Shown here: piece by piece, positions 34,465 to 43,614 of the stretch | Layout of the letters: every line of letters begins with the position of its first letter | Numbering within the stretch: position 1 is the first letter of the stretch | Assembly: GCA_022835495.1 (NCBI GenBank) | Contig: BQOK01000001.1 | Span: 2,232,001 to 2,296,000, forward strand | Direction: 5' to 3' | DNA from: Oscillospiraceae bacterium | GTDB lineage: Bacteria; Bacillota; Clostridia; Oscillospirales; Ruminococcaceae | DNA: 64,000 nucleotides | Position numbers and translations under genes: made by a program | Notes under the pieces: model-generated | The model's database searches: none | Seen by the model: the letters and a program-made list of their open reading frames with translations, nothing else | Told to the model about the DNA's origin: nothing

Positions 34465-35478
34465 TTACCAAAACAGGGCGATAAGCGCCAGCGCAAACAG
34501 GATCTGGCAGCCGCCCACCGAAAGGCCGTACAGCAGGGCCTTGGGCCCCTCGGCCGCCAGATCCCGGAACTTCACCCGCATGCCAATGGCGGCCAGTGCA
34601 ATGATCTCGAACTGCTGGCTCACCGCCTTGGCCGCCGCCCCCACCGGGGCGGGCACCAGGTGCAGCGTGTTGGCGGCCGCGAAAATGAAAAAGCCCACGA
34701 TGAACCAGGGCACCCCGGCTTTTACCTTGCCCGCAGCCGCGCCCGCGCCCCGCTCAAACAGGGGGCCGTCGTTTTTTTCCACGCTCATGCGCGAGAACGC
34801 CAGCGCCACCAGCACAATGAACACGATGCGGATGATCTTAAAGATCGTGGCCGTCTGCACCACCTCGCCGCCCACCAGCTGGGCCGCCGCGATCACCTGC
34901 CCGATCGACTGGGTGATCCCGCCGATCATGGCCGAGCTGCGCAGGGTTTCGTGCCCGTACACAAGCCCGGTGATCAGCGGCAGCGCCAGGATCATAAAGG
35001 TGCCCGTCACGTTCACCACCGTGATCGAGATCCCCTTGTCTTTGCTCTCCGCCTTGATGACCGGCGACACCGTGGCAATGGCGGACGAGCCGCACACCGC
35101 GTTGCCCGCGCCCATCAGCAGGCTGAACTTTTTGCCAAAGCCCAGCTTGCGGCCGATCCAATAGGCGGCCAGAATGGTAAGCCCCATCTGGCAGGCAATA
35201 AAGCCCAGCCCCGGCAGGCCCAGTGCCAGGATATCCCCCAGCAGCAGGGTAGCGCCGGTCAGCACAATGGAATATTCCAGCAGGTTCCGCTCAGAAAATT
35301 TGGTGCCCGCGTCAAAGCAGGGCTTATTTAAAAACGTGTTGCCGCACACGATCCCCAGCCCGATGGCGAACAGCGCAGCCCCCACCGCAGGGGCCAGCCG
35401 CGCAATGCCCTGGGCAATGGCTGCAATCACCAGGCACACCAAAAAGCCCGGCCCGTTTTTTACAATAAAGTTTTTCAT
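34465..35478 (-). CDS. yeiH: YeiH/UPF0324-family membrane protein
   Basis: 337 residues from ATG 35478 (GAGGAATCGG upstream). About ten membrane segments and the family stretches CGNTFLNKP near the N terminus, MGAGNAVCGSSAIATVSPVI in the middle and FEIIALAAIGM near the C terminus. The family is annotated as putative sulfate exporters; transport function is not firmly shown. A LysR regulator is divergently transcribed 130 bases away, matching the yeiE-yeiH pair of enterobacteria, so that regulator probably controls this gene. Confidence 0.88.
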   Translation of the reverse strand: MKNFIVKNGPGFLVCLVIAAIAQGIARLAPAVGAALFAIGLGIVCGNTFLNKPCFDAGTKFSERNLLEYSIVLTGATLLLGDILALGLPGLGFIACQMGLTILAAYWIGRKLGFGKKFSLLMGAGNAVCGSSAIATVSPVIKAESKDKGISITVVNVTGTFMILALPLITGLVYGHETLRSSAMIGGITQSIGQVIAAAQLVGGEVVQTATIFKIIRIVFIVLVALAFSRMSVEKNDGPLFERGAGAAAGKVKAGVPWFIVGFFIFAAANTLHLVPAPVGAAAKAVSQQFEIIALAAIGMRVKFRDLAAEGPKALLYGLSVGGCQILFALALIALFW

Positions 35479-35608
35479 ATCCGATTCCTCTTTCCCCATC
35501 AAACGGAACATTTTTCCTGTTTCCTCTTGATTATAGAGGCGGATATATATAAAATCAAATTAGGATTTCGCGTTTAATTATAAGTAATTTTTATAAATCG
35601 AGGCAGCT

Positions 35609-36511
35609 ATGCTGGAAACAAAACTTTACACCTTCCTTAAATTGGCCGAATGCGGCAGCACGACCCGCTGTGCAGAGCAGCTGCACATCACCCAGCCCGC
35701 CGTGAGCCAGCATTTAAAAGCGCTGGAAGCGGAATACGGGCTTTGCCTGTTTGCGCGCGAGGGCCGCCGCCTGGTGCTCACGCCCGAGGGCAAGCGTTTT
35801 TACCACCTCGCGCGCCGTCTGGCCACCATGGACCGGCAGCTGCGCGAACTGGCGGTCCATGCGCAGCCCCCGGCCCTGCGCTTCGGCGCCACCCTTTCCA
35901 TCAGCGAGGGGGTAATGCCAAGCCTGCTGCCCGCACTTGCCGGGCGCTTTCCCTCCCTGCCCATCCGGCTGGTCACGGCCAATACCGCGGCGCTGCTCGA
36001 ACAGCTGGAAAACGGCGCCTTGGATTTTGCGCTGATCGAGGGCAATTTCGACCGGCAGCGCTACGCCTGGCGCCCCTTTATGCAGGCCCGCTTTCTGGGG
36101 CTATGCCGGGCCGGCGGGCCGTACAGCCATTTTACCCGGCTGGAAGAATGCCTTACCGCGCCGCTGCTGCTGCGCGAAAAGGGCAGCGGCAGCCGGGATA
36201 TCTTCGAGAGCGAGTGCCTCGCCCACAACCTGCATCCCGGCGACTTTGCGTGCCTGCACGAGATCGACAGTATCCCGGTCATTCTGCAAATGGCCGCGCA
36301 GGATAGGGGCGTCACCTTTGCCTACGAGTGCGCCGCCCGCCCCCTGCTGCGCGCAGGGCTGCTGCAGGCCATTCCCCTTACCGACTTTGGTCTCGTGCGT
36401 CCTTTCTGCTTTGTCACGCTGCCCAACAGCCTCGCCGCCGAGCGCAGCGCCGAGCTGGCCGCAATCCTGGAACAGCTCGCGCGTGGGCTGTCCAGCGCCG
36501 CCCCGGGCTGA
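35609..36511 (+). CDS. LysR-family transcriptional regulator (CysL/YeiE-like)
   Basis: 300 residues. Winged helix-turn-helix at about 1-60 (GSTTRCAEQLHITQPAVSQHLKALE) and a co-inducer domain (about 90-295). Start ATG 35609 follows GAGGCAGC. The 130-base divergent gap to yeiH (35479-35608) is AT-rich and should hold the shared operator. Its transcript originally ended in the terminator now split by an insertion element. Confidence 0.92.
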   Translation: MLETKLYTFLKLAECGSTTRCAEQLHITQPAVSQHLKALEAEYGLCLFAREGRRLVLTPEGKRFYHLARRLATMDRQLRELAVHAQPPALRFGATLSISEGVMPSLLPALAGRFPSLPIRLVTANTAALLEQLENGALDFALIEGNFDRQRYAWRPFMQARFLGLCRAGGPYSHFTRLEECLTAPLLLREKGSGSRDIFESECLAHNLHPGDFACLHEIDSIPVILQMAAQDRGVTFAYECAARPLLRAGLLQAIPLTDFGLVRPFCFVTLPNSLAAERSAELAAILEQLARGLSSAAPG

Positions 36512-36627
36512 GCCGCCGCTGGCATTTGAAAAACGGGGCCCCGGCTGTGAACAGCCCCAGTAAAAACGGACAATAGACAAACGGCCCCCTGATGTAGGAA
36601 AATAAGACTACATGAGGGGGCAATTTT

Positions 36628-36939
36628 ATGAAAAAACGGAAGTACACAAAAGTGGAAACAATGGAAGCAGAAATTATGGAGATGCGGGGGGCGGGAAAGA
36701 CACGGCGCGAGATAGGCGAGCGGTTAGGGTTAACACTCAAACAGGTTGAAACATGGATTACACGGTATAACCGAAAACAGGCAAAGCTGGCGGCGGGAAT
36801 CATACCTCGTCCTAAGGGAAGGCCGAGGAGTGATGCCACACCAAGAAATGTGGAGGCAGAGCAGGCCTACGAGATCAACCGTCTGCGGATGGAAAACAAG
36901 CTACTGCGGGATTTTCTGCAATTGACAGGGAGGAAGTGA
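36628..36939 (+). CDS. IS3-family transposase OrfA (helix-turn-helix), IS-A
   Basis: 103 residues. A basic N terminus is followed by a helix-turn-helix (GKTRREIGERLGLTLKQVETWI, about residues 23-45) and a C-terminal leucine-rich helix (AYEINRLRMENKLLRDFLQL) for multimerisation. Start ATG behind GAGGGGG. The stop overlaps the OrfB GTG start (GTGA). OrfA binds the element ends and modulates transposition. Confidence 0.9.
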   Translation: MKKRKYTKVETMEAEIMEMRGAGKTRREIGERLGLTLKQVETWITRYNRKQAKLAAGIIPRPKGRPRSDATPRNVEAEQAYEINRLRMENKLLRDFLQLTGRK

Positions 36940-37787
36940 GAGTAAGGGTAAAGTATCATATAATTTATCGCCACAGAAAGGAATATCCAGTATTCGTTAT
37001 GTGTCAGTTCTTTTCTGTGTCCAGAAGTGGCTATTACGATTTTGTTCATCGTCTTGACAGCACAGAAAAGGATGCTGAGCTTGCCGAGATGATCGCCAAG
37101 CAGCGTGAGCAATGTTTCCGAACCTATGGCTATCGCAGGATGTGGTTATGGCTGGAAAGGCAAAACATTCATCGTAATCCCAAGACAGTCTTGAGAATCA
37201 TGAAGAAGTATGATCTGCTGTCTGAAATTCGCCGGCGCAGAAAGTGGGTTCAGATGGGCCAGCAGGTTCACAAATATGAAAATCTGCTCAATCGGGAGTT
37301 TCGCGCAGAACATCCCAAGCAGAAATGGGTGACGGATATCTCTTATATTTTTACAAAACAAGGGGTGCTCTATCTGTCTATGATCCGCGATCTCTATGAC
37401 AACAGTATTGTGGCATACAAGACTGGCACCCAGCAGACGGTAAACCTTGTCTTAGATACAATTCACCTTGCTATGAAGCGAAAAAGAGCCGCTGCAGAGT
37501 TACAGCTCCACAGCGACCAGGGATTTCAGTACACCTCGCAAGCATACTTCAACCTGACTCAAGAATACGGCATAACGCCCTCTATGTCAAGGCGTGGAAA
37601 CTGCTACGACAATGCTATGGCGGAGAACTTCTTTTCTATCCTCAAGGTGGAGTGTATCTACCGCTATAAACCAAATACATTCGCCGAAGCCAATGATATG
37701 ATTGATCGTTTTATCTATTTCTACAATCACGAGCGCATCCAGACAAAGACCGGAGAGGCGCCGCTTGCGCGCCGCCTCTCCTCTTAA
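36936..37787 (+). CDS. IS3-family transposase OrfB (DDE integrase), IS-A
   Basis: 283 residues from GTG 36936. rve/DDE core: Asp in WVTDISYIF, Asp in LHSDQGFQY, Glu in NAMAENFFSILKVE, with an HTH_21-like region before (GYRRMWLWLERQNIHRNPKTVLRIMKKY). All three catalytic residues and the C terminus are intact, so the element could be active. I see no A-rich slippery heptamer at the orfA/orfB junction; expression is likely by coupling at GTGA. Confidence 0.93.
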   Translation: MRVRVKYHIIYRHRKEYPVFVMCQFFSVSRSGYYDFVHRLDSTEKDAELAEMIAKQREQCFRTYGYRRMWLWLERQNIHRNPKTVLRIMKKYDLLSEIRRRRKWVQMGQQVHKYENLLNREFRAEHPKQKWVTDISYIFTKQGVLYLSMIRDLYDNSIVAYKTGTQQTVNLVLDTIHLAMKRKRAAAELQLHSDQGFQYTSQAYFNLTQEYGITPSMSRRGNCYDNAMAENFFSILKVECIYRYKPNTFAEANDMIDRFIYFYNHERIQTKTGEAPLARRLSS

Positions 37788-37882
37788 AATTTCGTTTTCC
37801 TACTTAGGGCCCCGCTTTTTTGTGCTGTCTGCATAATCTGGGGCTGTTCACTGCCTAAACGGCCGGGGCCCCGCTTTTTCCG

Positions 37883-39028
<1,146 letters not shown>

Positions 39029-39116
39029 GGGTCTGTCTCCTTTCGTTGCCCGTGGTCCGGCGCTGCCGCCGGTCCGGTAAAAAATGGTTTTGCCGAAAAG
39101 CAACTTGCCGGAAACG

Positions 39117-39251
39117 AAAAAACGCCCAGGGGCCGAAAGCCCATGAGCGCTATTAACGCTTATCTTTCGGTTTCCCGCAGGATTTGGCACCTTGCATCGC
39201 TGTAGGTTGCCGGGCTTCACAGGGCCTGTTCCCTCCGCCACTCTTGATAAG
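39117..39251 (-). promoter_or_regulatory. SAM-I (S-box) riboswitch of metK
   Basis: The aptamer runs from CTTATCAAGAG (39241-39251) to GATAAG (39159-39164) on the minus strand, with the hallmark segments GGCGGAGGGA, GAAGCCCGGCAACC and GGTGCCAAATCC. The expression platform is a terminator with 11-bp arms inside 39121-39149 and six T (39117-39122). High SAM should stabilise the terminator and shut off metK. Confidence 0.96.
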
Positions 39252-39273
39252 TTGCTATTCAGTTCAGTGATAA

Positions 39274-39302
39274 ATTATAGCCTGCTCCAAAAAATTTGTC
39301 AA
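39274..39302 (-). promoter_or_regulatory. Promoter of metK
   Basis: TTGACA (39297-39302), 17-base spacer, TATAAT (39274-39279). The -35 box overlaps the last bases of ribU, and I see no terminator between them. Confidence 0.9.
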
Positions 39303-39895
39303 CTCCTGCCGGCGCTTTTTTCCGCCGCGGGCTCCGGCTGCCCCAGAATGCGGTGCGCCACCCGGCTCACGGGCTTGTAAACGATATAGGTCACCACCGC
39401 GTTGATGCCGCTTTTCATCAGGTTGAAGGGCAGGATGATGGGCAGCAGCATGGGCACCACGTCCTTCATGGCGGTGCCCATGAACAGCGGGGTAAAAACA
39501 AGGTTGCACAGGATCATCACCGCCACCTGCACCACCACGCCGGCCCCCAGGGCGATCAGGGCATTTCTGCGGGTTTTGGCGCGCTTGTAGATCGTCCCCG
39601 CCACCAGTGCAAAGCTGCCGGTGGCCAGCACGTGCATCAGAATGCCAATGGGCCCGCTGCCCGCCGAAACCGTGAGCCCCTGGATCAGGCTTGCCAGCAC
39701 GGTCAGCGCCAGCCCGGGCACCGGCCCTAGCAAAAAGGTCCCAATGAAAATGGGAACATCAGCGGGGTCGTACTCCAAAAACGGGGCGGGCGGGAACGGG
39801 ATGTGGATCAGCGTGACCAGCACGATGCTCACGGCCACCAACAGGCCCATCACCACCATTTTCAATACTCTTGCGTGTGTTTTGTTGCGTTCCAT
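39299..39895 (-). CDS. ribU: Riboflavin ECF transporter S component RibU
   Basis: 198 residues from ATG 39895 (AGGAGGCAG upstream). Six membrane segments; the EYDPADVPIFIGTFLLGP stretch after segment 1 is typical of RibU, the riboflavin-binding subunit that works with the shared EcfAA'T energising module. The FMN riboswitch upstream independently supports riboflavin as substrate. Monocistronic between an FMN riboswitch and the metK promoter. Confidence 0.94.
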   Translation of the reverse strand: MERNKTHARVLKMVVMGLLVAVSIVLVTLIHIPFPPAPFLEYDPADVPIFIGTFLLGPVPGLALTVLASLIQGLTVSAGSGPIGILMHVLATGSFALVAGTIYKRAKTRRNALIALGAGVVVQVAVMILCNLVFTPLFMGTAMKDVVPMLLPIILPFNLMKSGINAVVTYIVYKPVSRVAHRILGQPEPAAEKSAGRS

Positions 39896-39963
39896 TTGTT
39901 CTGCCTCCTGATCAAATATTTTCAGAAAGCTGTTCTTGGTCCTGCGCCCCGGAAAAACCAAAC

Positions 39964-40137
39964 AAAAACGCCCCTTTGCAACACTGCAAAAGGGCGTAAA
40001 CGCGTAGCTTTTCCGCTGCCGTTTCTTTCATCCGGACTATACCGTCGGCCCCGGAATCTCACCGGGTCAGCACCTTATTGCAAAGGTGGTCGCGGGCTAT
40101 ACCGCCGGTGGGGAATCGCACCCCGCCCCGAAACAGA
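39964..40137 (-). promoter_or_regulatory. FMN riboswitch (RFN element) of ribU
   Basis: The aptamer covers about 40021-40134 (minus strand), with GGGGCGGGGTGCGATTCCCC near its 5' end, then ACCGGCGGTATAG, CCCGGTGAGATTCCGGG and GACGGTATAGTCCGGATG. Its terminator platform has 12-base arms CGCCCCTTTGCA (39969-39980) and 39985-39996, and a T-run at 39964-39968. Confidence 0.96.
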
Positions 40138-40149
40138 CTTTCTGATGCT

Positions 40150-40178
40150 ATTATATACCCATTCCAGCCCGCCTGCAA
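40150..40178 (-). promoter_or_regulatory. Promoter of ribU
   Basis: -35 TTGCAG (40173-40178), 17-base spacer, -10 TATAAT (40150-40155). Confidence 0.8.
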
Positions 40179-40230
40179 GTGCCAGGGGCAACATTTTTCG
40201 GTTCTGGGCATACATTTTACCGGCCGGATT

Positions 40231-40260
40231 TTGCCAAACGGGCGGAAAGCGTGGTATAAT
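40231..40260 (+). promoter_or_regulatory. Promoter of mscS
   Basis: -35 TTGCCA (40231-40236), 18-base spacer, extended -10 TGGTATAAT (TATAAT 40255-40260). It excludes ATG 40261 as the start of mscS. Confidence 0.8.
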
Positions 40261-40302
40261 ATGCGGTATCTGAAAAACCAAAAATTGAAGTGGGTGGTTT
40301 CG

Positions 40303-41382
40303 ATGCTGCAAAAAGCACAGGCCTATTGGGCCGAAAACCCCGGCTCGCTGGTGCAGTTCGGGCTGTGCCTTGCGATCTTTGCGGGTTGCTATATCTTCAG
40401 CCGCGTGGTGCGCTACAAGCTGGCGCCCTGGCTGGTGGAAAAAGCCGGGGCGCGGGCTAAAAAGGGCCTGTACGTGGCGGTGCGGGGGTTTTCAAAGCCC
40501 GCACCGGTCTTTGTGTGGGCGGTGGGGCTGTATATCGCGCTGATCATGCTCCCCTTGCCCCCCGAGCTGCTCGCCCAAATGCGCCTGTGGCTGGACAAAG
40601 CGCTGCACATCGCCCTGATCGCCCTGCTGGCCTGGGGCCTGGTCGGCTCCAGCGATATCGGCCCCCTGATGATGCAGCGGGTGCAGGGCACCCTGGATCT
40701 GGAACTGGACAACACGGTCACCACCTTTGTGAACCGCATTCTAAAAGGCGTAGTGCTGGTCTTCGCGCTGCTCATGGTGCTGGAAGAACTGGGCGCGCCG
40801 GTGACCAGCCTTATCACAAGCCTCGGCATTGTGGGCCTGACCATCAGCCTTGCCGCCAAGGATTATGCGGCCAACTTTTTCGGCGGCCTCATCATTATTT
40901 TTGAAAAGCCCTTTGCCATCGGCGACTGGATCGAGTGCAGCGCGGGCGAGGGCGCAGTGGAAGACATCACCTTCCGCAGCACCCGCATCCGCACCCTGGG
41001 CGACGCCGTAATCATCGTGCCCAACAGCGTGCTGGTGGGCGGCGCGGTCACCAACTACAGCCGCATCGGCAAGCGGCTGGCAAAGGCCACGCTGGGCGTG
41101 ACCTACAGCGCCACCCGCCCGCAGCTGGAAGCGCTGCTCACCTCCATCCGCACAATGCTGGCGGCCCGGCCGGATGTCTGGCCCGACAGCGTGCGGGTGC
41201 AGCTCACCGGCTTCGGCGCCTCCAGCATCGACCTTCTGGTGCAGTATTACGCCCGCACCGGCGCCCTGGCCGACTTTTTGCAGGTGCAGGAGCAGGTGAA
41301 CCTGGAACTGATGGGCCTGGTGCAGGCCGCGGGGTGCAGCTTCGCCTTCCCCAGCACCAGCGTTTATATCGAGAGGAATTAA
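40303..41382 (+). CDS. mscS: Small-conductance mechanosensitive channel MscS
   Basis: 359 residues from ATG 40303. Three to five membrane helices (about 17-35, 70-90, 100-120, 145-165, 172-200). The pore helix and the start of the beta domain are in SLAAKDYAANFFGGLIIIFEKPFAIGDWIE, which is the MscS signature, followed by the cytosolic vestibule domain (VEDITFRSTRIRTLGDAVIIVPNS). It releases osmolytes on hypo-osmotic shock. The ribosome site (GGGTGG) is weak. An extra N-terminal helix pair makes it longer than E. coli MscS (286), like YkuT/YnaI-type channels. Confidence 0.92.
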   Translation: MLQKAQAYWAENPGSLVQFGLCLAIFAGCYIFSRVVRYKLAPWLVEKAGARAKKGLYVAVRGFSKPAPVFVWAVGLYIALIMLPLPPELLAQMRLWLDKALHIALIALLAWGLVGSSDIGPLMMQRVQGTLDLELDNTVTTFVNRILKGVVLVFALLMVLEELGAPVTSLITSLGIVGLTISLAAKDYAANFFGGLIIIFEKPFAIGDWIECSAGEGAVEDITFRSTRIRTLGDAVIIVPNSVLVGGAVTNYSRIGKRLAKATLGVTYSATRPQLEALLTSIRTMLAARPDVWPDSVRVQLTGFGASSIDLLVQYYARTGALADFLQVQEQVNLELMGLVQAAGCSFAFPSTSVYIERN

Positions 41383-41386
41383 AAAA

Positions 41387-41414
41387 GGGCGGGCCGCCTG
41401 GCCCGCTCCTTTTC
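41387..41414 (+). terminator. Terminator of mscS
   Basis: 7-bp GC arms GCGGGCC (41389-41395) and GGCCCGC (41400-41406), then TCCTTTT. Confidence 0.7.
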
Positions 41415-41431
41415 CATTGCTATAACTTATT

Positions 41432-41945
41432 TTATGAAATGACGGTAGATTCACCGCCTTCAGTATAGGTGATTGTTTCTTCTCCCGAACGGCTTTCGTA
41501 CCTAAAATACGGCTCTTTTAAATATTCTTTCAAATAATAAACAACAACCACATACGAACCGTTTTCGCCATTGTTAGTATAGTAAGCCACTTGAATTTTG
41601 CCAAGCATTGCGTCATCCAAATTCTCTTCAAAATGTTTCGCAAACAGTTCGTCAAATTCGGTTAGATTTTCCGCTCCTGTAATAACTGGATAAAACATCG
41701 CGCCAGCTGAATCTTTTATGTCCAAACTGCCCGTAGCAACCGTGATTGCCGCCTTCGCCCCCACCACTGCAGCCCTCAGTTCAGCCAAATGAGCCGACAT
41801 CTGCGCCTTTTGCACATACCCCATCATCGCCGGCCATCGCCGGCACGGCCGCCGCTGCAAGCACCGCCAAAATCACCAGCACCACAATCAGTTCAATCAG
41901 GGTAAACCCTTTTTTGCCGCGCAGCCTTAACAGGTATTTCAGCAT
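41432..41945 (-). pseudogene. Type IV prepilin-like protein, frameshifted by a 10-bp duplication
   Basis: ATG 41945 behind GGAGTGG opens a class III/IV prepilin N terminus: MLKYLLRLRGKKG, cleavage before F, then FTLIELIVVLVILAVLAAAAVPA with the essential Glu5. A 10-bp tandem duplication at 41825-41844 shifts the frame, and translation ends after 54 residues at 41781-41783. Deleting one repeat copy restores a 167-residue pilin whose body (YVQKAQMSAHLAELRAAVVGAKAAI...) continues in frame to 41432. The body lies intact in the other frame, so the lesion looks recent, phase-variable or an assembly error. No other pilus gene is near. Confidence 0.85.
41825..41844. repeat. 10-bp tandem duplication inside the prepilin gene
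   Basis: CATCGCCGGC occurs twice in direct succession (41825-41834, 41835-41844). Ten is not a multiple of three, so the copy number decides the prepilin reading frame. Confidence 0.95.
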
Positions 41946-42154
41946 TCGTTCCACTCCTCTGCTCTGCCATGCTGGCTTTCATGATCTGTTTCACCAAAAG
42001 CATACAACAAATCACACATTTATGCAATGTGCAAGGTCCATTTTCTTGGTTTGTGCAGTTCGGCCAGGCCCTCCCTGCCTGGAACAAATACTGTACAACT
42101 TCCGCCGGTTGTGGTACATTCAATATAGCTTTTATTCAGAAGGAGGCGTTTTCC

Positions 42155-42190
42155 GTGCTCTGCATTGATACCGCTCCATGCAAAGTCTAG
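42155..42190 (+). CDS. Candidate 11-residue leader peptide of the MFS gene
   Basis: GTG start with an excellent ribosome site (AGAAGGAGG, eight bases upstream) encodes MLCIDTAPCKV and stops at TAG 42188-42190. The last five codons overlap the first arm of an 11-bp hairpin. Such short coding units with strong ribosome sites ahead of efflux or ribosome-protection genes commonly act by ribosome stalling; function here is inferred. Confidence 0.55.
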   Translation: MLCIDTAPCKV

Positions 42191-42275
42191 TCGACGGGCG
42201 AATTTGCATGGAGACGAAATAATTTCGTCCGCGCTGGCTTTGCATCCTTGCCATTTAAAATTTAAAGGAGCAAAG
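42174..42275 (+). promoter_or_regulatory. Predicted translation attenuator of the MFS gene
   Basis: Four complementary segments: 1 CTCCATGCAAA (42174-42184), 2 TTTGCATGGAG (42203-42213), 3 CTTTGCATCC (42238-42247), 4 GGAGCAAAG (42267-42275). 1:2 form an 11-bp hairpin. 3:4 form a 9-bp stem (one bulge) that buries the GGAG ribosome site of the MFS gene. 1 can also pair with 3 (8 bp). A central palindrome GACGAAAT-A-ATTTCGTC (42213-42229) lies between. I found no convincing promoter in 41946-42154. Confidence 0.6.
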
Positions 42276-42281
42276 TCGACG

Positions 42282-43586
42282 ATGAAACCTGATAAAAAAT
42301 ATTTTTTAAGCGGAATGTCCGCGTTCGTTCTGCTGTGGGCTACCCAGGGCCTTTCCACCCTGGGCAGCTCCATGACCAGCTATGCGCTGGTGGTGTGGGC
42401 TTACGAGCAAACCGGCTCGGCGCTGTCCACCGCGCTGCTCACCATCTGTTCCTATGCCCCTTATGTGCTGTGCAGCATTTTTGCGGGCGCACTGAGCGAC
42501 CGGTGGGACAAACGGCGCACCATGCTGGCGTGCGACACCCTGGCCGCGGCCACCACCCTGCTGGTGCTCGTGCTGTTCGCCTCGGGGCGGTTGGCCCTGT
42601 GGCATCTCTATCTCATCAATGCGCTGAACGGCCTTGCCAATACGGTCCAGCAGCCCGCCTCGGATGTGGCGGTGAGCCTGCTCGCCCCGCCCCGGGAATA
42701 CCAGCGGGTGGGCGGCATGCGCGCCTTTTCAAACTCGCTTGTCACCATCCTGGCGCCGGTATTTGCCACGGCCCTGTTCGGCCTGGCCGGCCTTACCGCT
42801 GTCATCGCGTTTGACCTTGCGAGCTTCGGCGCGGCCTTTCTCGCGCTCGCGCTGTTCATCCGCATCCCCCGGGCAAACGCCGGCGACACGCCCCCCTGCA
42901 CGGTGTGGCGCGCCGCAGCCCAGGGCCTCGCTTACCTGCGTCAAAACCGGGGCATTTTAGACGTGATCCTGTTTTTGGCCGCCATCAATCTCACCGCCTC
43001 CATGTACGAGGCCGCGCTGCCCGCCATGCTGCTCTCCCGCGCGGGCGGCGGGCGGGCCGTATTGGGGCTGGTGAGCGCCTGCACCGGGGCGGCGACCCTT
43101 TTGGGCAGCGCGGCAATGACCCTGCGCCCCGCGCCCAAAAGCCGGGTGCGCGCCATCTGCAACGCCCTGCTGTTTGCCATGAGCACCGAGAATTTTCTGC
43201 TGGCGTTTGGGCGCAGCGCTCCGGTGTGGTGCCTGGGCGCGGTGCTCGGCTGGGTCAGCATCCCCGTCATGAACACAAACCTGGACGCGCTGCTGCGCAG
43301 CCGCATCCCCCTCGGGATGCAGGGCCGCGTGTACTCGGTGCGCAACACCCTGCAGTTCTTCACCATTCCCCTGGGCTCGCTGCTGGGCGGGCTGCTGGTC
43401 GACCGGGTGTTCGAGCCGCTGATGGCCGCCCAAGGCTCCGCCGGCTTGCTGGCGTGGCTGTTTGGAAGCGGCAAGGGCTCCGGCGCGGCGTTTTTGTTTT
43501 GTGTGCTGGGCGTTCTCGGCTCGGCCACCTGCCTGTTTTTCCGGCATGACCGCCACCTTTGGGCGCTGGAGGCGCCGTCCGAATAA
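42282..43586 (+). CDS. MFS transporter, probable drug efflux
   Basis: 434 residues from ATG 42282 (AAAGGAG upstream). Twelve predicted membrane segments. The motif-A-like loop GALSDRWDKRRTM between segments 2 and 3 (about residues 60-75) is the H+/substrate antiport signature, resembling MefA/Tet(V)-type exporters. It follows a leader peptide and a stem that hides its ribosome site, a layout typical of antibiotic-inducible resistance genes. No substrate can be named from sequence. The ribosome site is 11 bases from the ATG, a little long. Confidence 0.85.
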   Translation: MKPDKKYFLSGMSAFVLLWATQGLSTLGSSMTSYALVVWAYEQTGSALSTALLTICSYAPYVLCSIFAGALSDRWDKRRTMLACDTLAAATTLLVLVLFASGRLALWHLYLINALNGLANTVQQPASDVAVSLLAPPREYQRVGGMRAFSNSLVTILAPVFATALFGLAGLTAVIAFDLASFGAAFLALALFIRIPRANAGDTPPCTVWRAAAQGLAYLRQNRGILDVILFLAAINLTASMYEAALPAMLLSRAGGGRAVLGLVSACTGAATLLGSAAMTLRPAPKSRVRAICNALLFAMSTENFLLAFGRSAPVWCLGAVLGWVSIPVMNTNLDALLRSRIPLGMQGRVYSVRNTLQFFTIPLGSLLGGLLVDRVFEPLMAAQGSAGLLAWLFGSGKGSGAAFLFCVLGVLGSATCLFFRHDRHLWALEAPSE

Positions 43587-43614
43587 CGCGCTTTCTATTT
43601 GATTTTCCCGCACG

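Larger units (their letters stand above)
36548..37850 (+). mobile_element. IS3-family insertion sequence (1303 bp), IS-A
   Basis: Terminal inverted repeats open with TGAACAGCCCCAG (36548-36560 and complement 37838-37850) and continue imperfectly through the GTAGGAAAA stretch. A 3-bp target duplication CTG flanks it (36545-36547 and 37851-37853). It carries orfA and orfB. Base composition is more AT-rich than the surroundings. Confidence 0.92.
36529..37879. terminator. lysR/metK bidirectional terminator split by an IS element
   Basis: Left arm AAAAACGGGGCCCCGG at 36529-36544 and right arm CCGGGGCCCCGCTTTTT at 37863-37879 are complementary. Removing the IS and one target copy reunites them around a 12-base loop (CTGCCTAAACGG), giving a terminator for lysR on the plus strand and metK on the minus strand. 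In the present sequence the arms are about 1.3 kb apart. Confidence 0.85.

Noticed and set aside
36583-37813. GGCCCC direct repeats (36583-36588, 37808-37813) as target duplication of IS-A
   Set aside because: They lie inside the element: the outer TGAACAGCCCCAG inverted repeats with CTG duplications explain the ends better.
40261-40303. ATG 40261 as the mscS start
   Set aside because: It directly abuts the -10 TATAAT at 40255-40260 and would precede the transcription start.
41969-42190. 73-residue plus-strand protein ending at the leader peptide
   Set aside because: No ribosome site, crosses the prepilin upstream region; only the last 11 codons have a proper ribosome site.
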